A DNA stretch of 64,000 nt, from positions 1-64,000 of the forward strand of contig CAZHCA010000011.1 of the NCBI GenBank assembly GCA_964530825.1. The letters run 5' to 3'. Under the pieces are notes generated by a model. The model searched no databases. It saw nothing but the letters and a program-made list of their open reading frames with translations, and was not told where the DNA came from. The translations under genes were made by a program, and so were the position numbers. The stretch comes from CAZHCA01 sp964530825. Its GTDB lineage: Bacteria > Bacteroidota > Bacteroidia > Chitinophagales > Saprospiraceae. Positions 59,451 to 64,000 of the stretch are shown here, piece after piece (the stretch's first letter is position 1; each line of letters opens with the position of its first letter).

Positions 59451-59925
59451 GAGATCAATCGGGAAGGGGCAAAAATTAAAAGGCCCCACCATCGCATGAT
59501 GGCGGAGCTCACCTAACTTACTGATACTGATATAAACTTATAGCTGGACTTCTACAATGGAGAAGACGAGCAGGCTATGCAATAATCATGTGCTAGATAG
59601 GAATAATAAAAAGGTGTTGAGAGCAGTAAAACAAAACCGCCGAGAAAGGCAACAAAAGATTGCGCCCATGAATAGGGGAGGTGCTTGTCTTACGATTCAT
59701 TGTTTTGTGTTTTCTACTCAACAAGGATAAAAATAAAAAACCTTGGTTATGGTTACAAATTATTCGAGCACGAAAATCCTGCCTAAAACTTTTGACAGTC
59801 CAGCTGACACTTTGTCAAATTTTTGATTATCAAATACTTTTAAAGTGTTAATAAATAATATTTGTTTTATTGTAACTGATCGTAGTACCTGATTTTGAGC
59901 AGTTTCACCTGGGGAAAAAGTTTTT
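59451..59925. other. AT-rich gap between lpdA and a small lipoprotein gene
   Basis: About 475 nt without a supported gene. Structures seen are a small CCATC/GATGG hairpin near 59489; TTTGACA (59791-59797) opposing TGTCAAA (59813-59819); and ACACTTT (59807-59813) opposing AAAGTGT (59842-59848). The segment 59804-59816 is the inverse of a 13-mer at 21772-21784. A 35-codon minus-strand frame (59593-59700) is too weak to call. Confidence 0.4.
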
Positions 59926-60429
59926 TCAGGGAGTGGAGAAGGTAATAATTAAAGTGGTCGATTGCGCCCCAGTGATGCGATCGATGACTACCAGGAAACC
60001 CGGTTCCAGCTCGTGGGGCTGGACTATTTTTATTTCCGCTTCCTGAGCGACAATGGCCGTAGCCCAACTGTTTAGTGCTAATAAATCGGGTGATCGGCGG
60101 GCGAGGTTTCGCAATTCCTGAGCGGCTAATCTGGGCCATCCGGTACTTAAGGTATCGGTCACTGCAGGCGGCAAGTCAATTTGGAAAGTCTGGCGCAATT
60201 GGTCGCAGCCCGACTGTAGCACTCGTACTGTCTTTCCCTCTTCTAAGGTGAGGTGCTCGGCACTTTCTTGCCCTTGCCGTTCAAATTCATGGTCTACAAT
60301 CCCGGTCATTCCATCGTGGAAGATCGGTTGGGGCTCTCCGTAAGTGCAAGCGGAACCTTCAGGTGTACCAGGGCGGCAGGCCACCAGAGTGATGAACAAG
60401 AAAAAGACGCTCAGCAGCGGATGGTTCAT
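59926..60429 (-). CDS. Small lipoprotein of unknown function
   Basis: About 167 residues from the ATG at 60429 (MNHPLLSVFFLFITLVACRPG), a lipoprotein signal with Cys18; an upstream frame start at 60468 is less likely because it would bury the signal. The mature part has two further cysteines (ACTYGEP and SGCDQL) that could form a disulfide. A strand-rich C-terminus ends GFLVVIDRITGAQSTTLII. No family is recognised. It is divergent from folE. Confidence 0.7.
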   Translation of the reverse strand: MNHPLLSVFFLFITLVACRPGTPEGSACTYGEPQPIFHDGMTGIVDHEFERQGQESAEHLTLEEGKTVRVLQSGCDQLRQTFQIDLPPAVTDTLSTGWPRLAAQELRNLARRSPDLLALNSWATAIVAQEAEIKIVQPHELEPGFLVVIDRITGAQSTTLIITFSTP

Positions 60430-60533
60430 GATTCTGTAATTTTGCATGGCTGGATGATGTTTAAACAAAAGAATAGGGTAGGGCGTTAAACCTGCGAATT
60501 TTCAATAATTATAAAATATTTCAAACGCCAATT

Positions 60534-61241
60534 ATGGAATATGGCATCCCATCAAAGAATGGGCAAGCACATCTGAATGGCCATCACCATGGGGAATCCG
60601 ACTCGGATATTAAAGGTGATCAGCACCTTTCTTCTCACATCGAAACCCCCCTTCGCCCCGACGCTTTCGAGCGGTCCGACGAGGAGAAGGTACAGCTGAT
60701 TGAAGGCCACTTTAAAGCCATCATGGATATTCTGGGTTTAGATCTCAATGATGACTCTTTACGTGGCACCCCCCGGCGGGTGGCCAAGATGTACGTGCAG
60801 GAGATTTTTTCTGGCTTGAATCCCGAAGACCAACCGAAAATTTCCCTTTTTGAAAATAAATTCAAATACCGGCAGATGCTGGTAGAACGCGATATCCGCG
60901 TGCAATCTTTTTGCGAACACCACTTTTTACCTATTTACGGTAAAGCTCACGTTGCTTATCTGGCTAATGGCAATGTCATCGGCTTGTCGAAAATTAACCG
61001 CCTGGTAAATTACTATGCACGCCGGCCTCAGGTACAGGAGCGCCTGACAATACAAATCGCCGAAGCTCTCAAGCATACATTGGGAACCGAAGATGTAGCG
61101 ATCTATATCGAAGCCAAGCACATGTGTGTGCAAGCCCGTGGTATCGAACACGAAGCCAGTAGCACGGTTACAGCAGAGTATAGTGGAAAATTCCTGAACG
61201 AAAGCGTACGTTCGGAATTTTTACAAGCTATCCGGTCCTAG
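60534..61241 (+). CDS. folE: GTP cyclohydrolase I (FolE type)
   Basis: Converts GTP to 7,8-dihydroneopterin triphosphate, the entry step to folate and pterins. The 235-residue product has a His-rich N-terminal extension (about 1-45, HLNGHHHGES), then the core: SLRGTPRRVAKMYVQEIF, zinc ligands Cys127 and His130 in SFCEHHFLPIYGKAHVAY, LSKINRLVNYYARRPQVQER, and the third ligand Cys198 in AKHMCVQARGI. It is followed after 32 nt by an SDR gene, probably in one operon. Confidence 0.96.
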   Translation: MEYGIPSKNGQAHLNGHHHGESDSDIKGDQHLSSHIETPLRPDAFERSDEEKVQLIEGHFKAIMDILGLDLNDDSLRGTPRRVAKMYVQEIFSGLNPEDQPKISLFENKFKYRQMLVERDIRVQSFCEHHFLPIYGKAHVAYLANGNVIGLSKINRLVNYYARRPQVQERLTIQIAEALKHTLGTEDVAIYIEAKHMCVQARGIEHEASSTVTAEYSGKFLNESVRSEFLQAIRS

Positions 61242-61273
61242 TGATTTATTCATCCAAAATATAGTCTTCCCAC

Positions 61274-61990
61274 ATGGAAATGCTAGCGAACAAGAACGTA
61301 CTGATTATCGGAGGTAGTGGAGGTATTGGCTCCGAATCTGCCAAGCTCATTCAGAGCCATGGTGCCCACGTCTATATGACGGGGCGCAATATGCATAAAC
61401 TTAAAGAAGTAGCCGCCGAGGCTAAAGTACCCGAAGATCGATTGTACCAACTCGATATCACCAGCTCCAAGGCGGTCAACCAGTTCGCCGAGACCTTGCT
61501 TGACCGTATCGAGCGACTCGATATTCTCATTATTGCCGCGGGTATTGGTATCTTGAAAGCTGCTGAAAATATTACCGACGAAGACTTTAGTGCGATCGTC
61601 GATGCCAACTTAAAAGGTCCTTTCTACTTAATGCGGGCATTTTTACCGGGTATGAAAAAAGAGAAAAAGGGAATGATTGTTAACATTCCCGGTGTATTGG
61701 GCAAAACCCCAATGGCTGGGGCCGCTGCTTACGCAGCTACCAAATACGGCCTCAATGGTATGGTCAAGTCCATCCGCGAAGAGTTGCGACGCACCGAAGT
61801 GCGCATCGTAACCCTGTACCTGGGAGGTGTAGATTCTCCTTTCTGGGATAACATAGATATGAAAGTGAATCGCGACAAATTCATCACGGCTAAGGAAGCC
61901 GGGCGAGCAGTCTGGTTCCTATGCCAGCAGCCAAGTTCCGGCGTGGTGTCAGAAATGGTCTTTCAGCCTTTCAACCACCAGGCCATATAA
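61274..61990 (+). CDS. Short-chain dehydrogenase/reductase
   Basis: A 238-residue classical SDR. The cofactor motif is IIGGSGGIGSESAKLI (about 11-26), with TGRNMHKL after the second strand, suggesting NADP preference. IIAAGIGIL corresponds to the NNAG position, and the catalytic YAATK is near residue 156. The C-terminal region is short. Placement just after folE makes a pterin reductase of the sepiapterin/FolM kind a reasonable guess, but the sequence alone does not fix the substrate. Transcription ends at a hairpin shared with the convergent phosphoribosyltransferase gene. Confidence 0.88.
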   Translation: MEMLANKNVLIIGGSGGIGSESAKLIQSHGAHVYMTGRNMHKLKEVAAEAKVPEDRLYQLDITSSKAVNQFAETLLDRIERLDILIIAAGIGILKAAENITDEDFSAIVDANLKGPFYLMRAFLPGMKKEKKGMIVNIPGVLGKTPMAGAAAYAATKYGLNGMVKSIREELRRTEVRIVTLYLGGVDSPFWDNIDMKVNRDKFITAKEAGRAVWFLCQQPSSGVVSEMVFQPFNHQAI

Positions 61991-62005
61991 TAGAAAAAAT
62001 GCTGT

Positions 62006-62035
62006 GAAGGGAGAGACCACGTAGGCCCTCCCTTC
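62006..62035. terminator. Hairpin between convergent SDR and phosphoribosyltransferase genes
   Basis: GAAGGGAG (62006-62013) pairs with CTCCCTTC (62028-62035). On the minus strand a TTTTTT tract follows six bases later, so it mainly fits termination of the phosphoribosyltransferase gene. The plus strand lacks a T-run. Confidence 0.6.
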
Positions 62036-62530
62036 TTATGCCAGAAAAACAGCCAACTCGTCCGTCTCGTTAATGATAACCTCAATGTTTTCTTTCAGAG
62101 TGGTTGCAAGCGATAGACCGACGTAGTCTACCTTGATTGGAAAAGACTTATGCTTACGGTCGACCAATACGACTGTCTCAAGACCGCGGGGTAAATATTC
62201 CAACAAAGGTTTACAAGCGTAGAAAAGCGTACGACCCGTATTGGCTACATCGTCGACCAGTACGACCATCTGTTCCTGTAAGTACTCGGCAGAAAGGTCA
62301 AGCGTAATTGGATGACCAAGCGGTGCCGCCGGATTCAACCGGATGTTGCCTAGGCTATATTTAATGTCGGTACGTGCACCCAGTTCATTACGAAGCAACT
62401 TTGCCAGTGCTAATCCCTTGTTATTCACGCCGATCAGTGTGACACGTTGTTCGTCGAAATGTTGCTCGATCAATTCGATCGCCAGACGTGTTATCTTTTT
62501 CCGGATTTGCTTTTCGTTGAGTATTTTCAT
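62036..62530 (-). CDS. PyrR-like phosphoribosyltransferase
   Basis: A 164-residue type I phosphoribosyltransferase. The PRPP loop is MVVLVDDVANTGRTLFYA (about 88-105). LVDRKHKSFPIKVDYVGLSL near 128-147 parallels the LVDRGHRELPI pattern of PyrR, the UMP-responsive pyrimidine attenuator and weak uracil phosphoribosyltransferase. GVNNKGLALAKLLRNEL near 35-50 is the family's substrate region. No pyr operon is close, so it may act only as an enzyme or regulate elsewhere. It is divergent from the Fe-S oxidoreductase gene. Confidence 0.85.
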   Translation of the reverse strand: MKILNEKQIRKKITRLAIELIEQHFDEQRVTLIGVNNKGLALAKLLRNELGARTDIKYSLGNIRLNPAAPLGHPITLDLSAEYLQEQMVVLVDDVANTGRTLFYACKPLLEYLPRGLETVVLVDRKHKSFPIKVDYVGLSLATTLKENIEVIINETDELAVFLA

Positions 62531-62676
62531 AAATGCTTCTTGATCGAAGGATAATTTTATTTAAAACCAGTATAAAATATGAAATTGGTAAAGATTATTT
62601 TTTCGGCAATCGAGAAGAAGCGATTAACTTAGCGAAAATTCGCTGGATTTTTCTCTGGTGAAAAATAACGATATAT

Positions 62677-64000
62677 ATGATTGGACAGATTATTTTTGCT
62701 GTAGTGGCTTCGGCAGCTTTGTTTGTTGCCTTACGGCAATTCCTCAAGATACGACGCAATATTGTGCTGGGTGAGCCCGATGAGCGTCCGCTCGACCGGG
62801 GCCAAAGCTGGCGCAATGTTCTGCTGGTTGCCTTTGGCCAGAAAAATATGTTCAAAAACTGGCTACCTGCAATTTTTCACTTTTTTATTTACGCAGCTTT
62901 TCTCATCACCCAGGTTGAACTGATCGAAATTTTCATCGACGGAATTACGGGGCAACACCGTATTTTTTGGCCTTCGTTGAGCGGATTTTACACCTTCGTC
63001 ATCAGCTTCATTGAAATCCTTTCTGTACTGGCGCTCATTGCTACAGTTATTTTCTTAATTCGCCGCAATGTATTGAGTATCCCGCGGTTCAAAAAGCCAG
63101 AAATGAAAGGCTGGCCTTTCCAGGATGCCAACATCATTCTATACGCAGAGATTGCCCTCATTTTCTTCATTTTTCTGATGAACGGTGCCGACATGGCGCT
63201 CAATGACGGAAAGTATAATTTTGCTGTAAGTCAGTACCTCACGCCACTTTTCAGCGGTTACAGCGAAGGTGCTTTGCATACTATGGAGCGCGTAGGGTGG
63301 TGGGGCCATTTTCTAGTTGTGCTGGGCTTTCTGAATTACCTGCCCTATTCCAAACACCTGCACATCATTTTTGCGTTTCCGAATACTTACTATGCCCGTC
63401 AAGAAGCACCCGGCGAGATGGAAAATATGCCGGCTATCATGAACGAAGTAAAATCAATGATGGGCCTTACCGAAACGGCTGACAACAATGATATGAGCAT
63501 GGAGGAAGACCTACCCGATTTTGGTGCCAATGACATTTTTGGTTTGAGTCAGCGTACGCTTTTGGGCGCCTATGCCTGCACCGAGTGTGGCCGCTGCACC
63601 GCCCAATGTCCGGCTAACTTAACGGGTAAAAAATTATCCCCTCGTAAAATCATGATGGATATTCGCGACCGGGCGGCTGAGGTAGGCCGCAAAATCGATA
63701 GCGGCAGTGAAGAATACGCCGTCGACAAGAGCAAGCCCCTGGACAAAGATAATTTCGACGACGGTAAAAACCTTTTCGACTACATCACCAGGGAAGAACT
63801 GCACGCTTGCACCACTTGTAATGCCTGTGTGGAAGCTTGCCCGGTATTGATTAATCCTCTGGAGCCGATCTTGTCTATGCGGCGCTACGAAATCCTGACG
63901 CTGTCGGAAGGCCCGCAGGAGTGGGTGCCTATGTTTACGGCCATCGAAAATACCGGCGCCGTTTGGTCGATGCCCCAAGACCGCGATCAGTGGGCTAAGG
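62677..64000 (+). CDS. Membrane-bound Fe-S oxidoreductase, truncated by the window end
   Basis: 441 codons are visible from the ATG at 62677 and the frame is open at the edge. The N-terminal part has about five membrane helices (near residues 3-20, 63-85, 100-125, 155-173 and 205-225). A cytoplasmic ferredoxin-like domain follows with two 4Fe-4S motifs: CTECGRCTAQCP (Cys301, 304, 307, 311) and CTTCNACVEACP (Cys378, 381, 384, 388). This layout belongs to the HdrD/GlpC/FadF-like (Fe-S)-binding family that passes electrons between quinone and flavoproteins such as ETF. A CCG-domain is expected beyond the edge. A 6-bp palindrome AGCGAA/TTCGCT lies about 35 nt upstream. Confidence 0.9.
   Translation, partial: MIGQIIFAVVASAALFVALRQFLKIRRNIVLGEPDERPLDRGQSWRNVLLVAFGQKNMFKNWLPAIFHFFIYAAFLITQVELIEIFIDGITGQHRIFWPSLSGFYTFVISFIEILSVLALIATVIFLIRRNVLSIPRFKKPEMKGWPFQDANIILYAEIALIFFIFLMNGADMALNDGKYNFAVSQYLTPLFSGYSEGALHTMERVGWWGHFLVVLGFLNYLPYSKHLHIIFAFPNTYYARQEAPGEMENMPAIMNEVKSMMGLTETADNNDMSMEEDLPDFGANDIFGLSQRTLLGAYACTECGRCTAQCPANLTGKKLSPRKIMMDIRDRAAEVGRKIDSGSEEYAVDKSKPLDKDNFDDGKNLFDYITREELHACTTCNACVEACPVLINPLEPILSMRRYEILTLSEGPQEWVPMFTAIENTGAVWSMPQDRDQWAK

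Noticed and set aside
59593..59700. 35-codon minus-strand frame with a hydrophobic middle
   Set aside because: Too short, no ribosome-binding or promoter signal, and no conservation can be assessed.
1..64000. tRNA, rRNA, tmRNA, SRP RNA or riboswitch genes
   Set aside because: I scanned the gaps for T-loop-like GTTCGAATC patterns and long conserved folds and found none convincing by eye; a covariance-model search would be decisive.

Overview
The window reads as a chromosomal segment of a Bacteroidota bacterium, most likely a Saprospiria/Lewinella-type organism (class-level placement is an inference from protein flavour). The evidence is: repeated TAnnTTTG promoter boxes, the -7 element of this phylum; few obvious Shine-Dalgarno sequences; a PorT subunit of the type IX secretion system next to ubiE; and many exported TPR, beta-barrel and lipoproteins. 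Most of it is dense housekeeping DNA. I see no rRNA, tRNA, CRISPR array, intact insertion sequence or prophage.  Layout. 0.1-2.3 kb: membrane TPR protein, ribH and an MBL hydrolase. 2.3-6.5 kb (minus): ffh followed by an M16 peptidase. 6.8-11.6 kb: an unusual cluster of an OmpA-like envelope protein, a membrane-anchored protein with seven helix-hairpin-helix units, a small protein carrying one more unit, and a LolA-like exported protein. 11.6-20.1 kb: DUF3293 protein, yidC, AcpH-like phosphodiesterase, ychF, ubiE-porT, gyrA. 20.2-26.1 kb: exported TPR protein; an isolated Ntn-hydrolase gene in AT-rich, mostly non-coding flanks; a GMC oxidoreductase with a gluconate-2-dehydrogenase subunit-3 partner. 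26.1-30.4 kb: 3-hydroxyacyl-CoA dehydrogenase and a beta-barrel/lipoprotein pair. 30.5-37.7 kb: galK, a conserved coiled-coil protein, ppk2-hslR, guaA with an overlapping periplasmic-binding-fold lipoprotein, trmH. 37.8-44.4 kb: smc, RNase D and a double-ATPase oligopeptide ABC protein. 44.5-48.4 kb: a tiny membrane protein, then (minus) fmt, ggt and an MBL hydrolase. 48.5-54.8 kb: lipase-like hydrolase, glycosyltransferase, a C39-peptidase ABC exporter with its HlyD partner, and a convergent outer-membrane protein. 55.1-59.4 kb: a broken glycoside-hydrolase-like gene, a small conserved protein, a phytase-esterase-like protein and lpdA. 59.9-64.0 kb: small lipoprotein, folE with an SDR gene, a PyrR-like phosphoribosyltransferase, and the start of a membrane Fe-S oxidoreductase cut by the window edge.  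The most noteworthy points are: the nested HhH repeat array beside an OmpA protein; a glycoside-hydrolase-like gene carrying both an in-frame TAG and a +1 frameshift, with readable homologous-looking sequence beyond each; four genes whose promoter box lies only 4-6 nt before the start codon, implying leaderless or nearly leaderless mRNAs; a C39 exporter with no visible cargo peptide; and a 45-nt palindrome between two divergent genes. Functions are assigned from motif recognition by eye; no database search was run.
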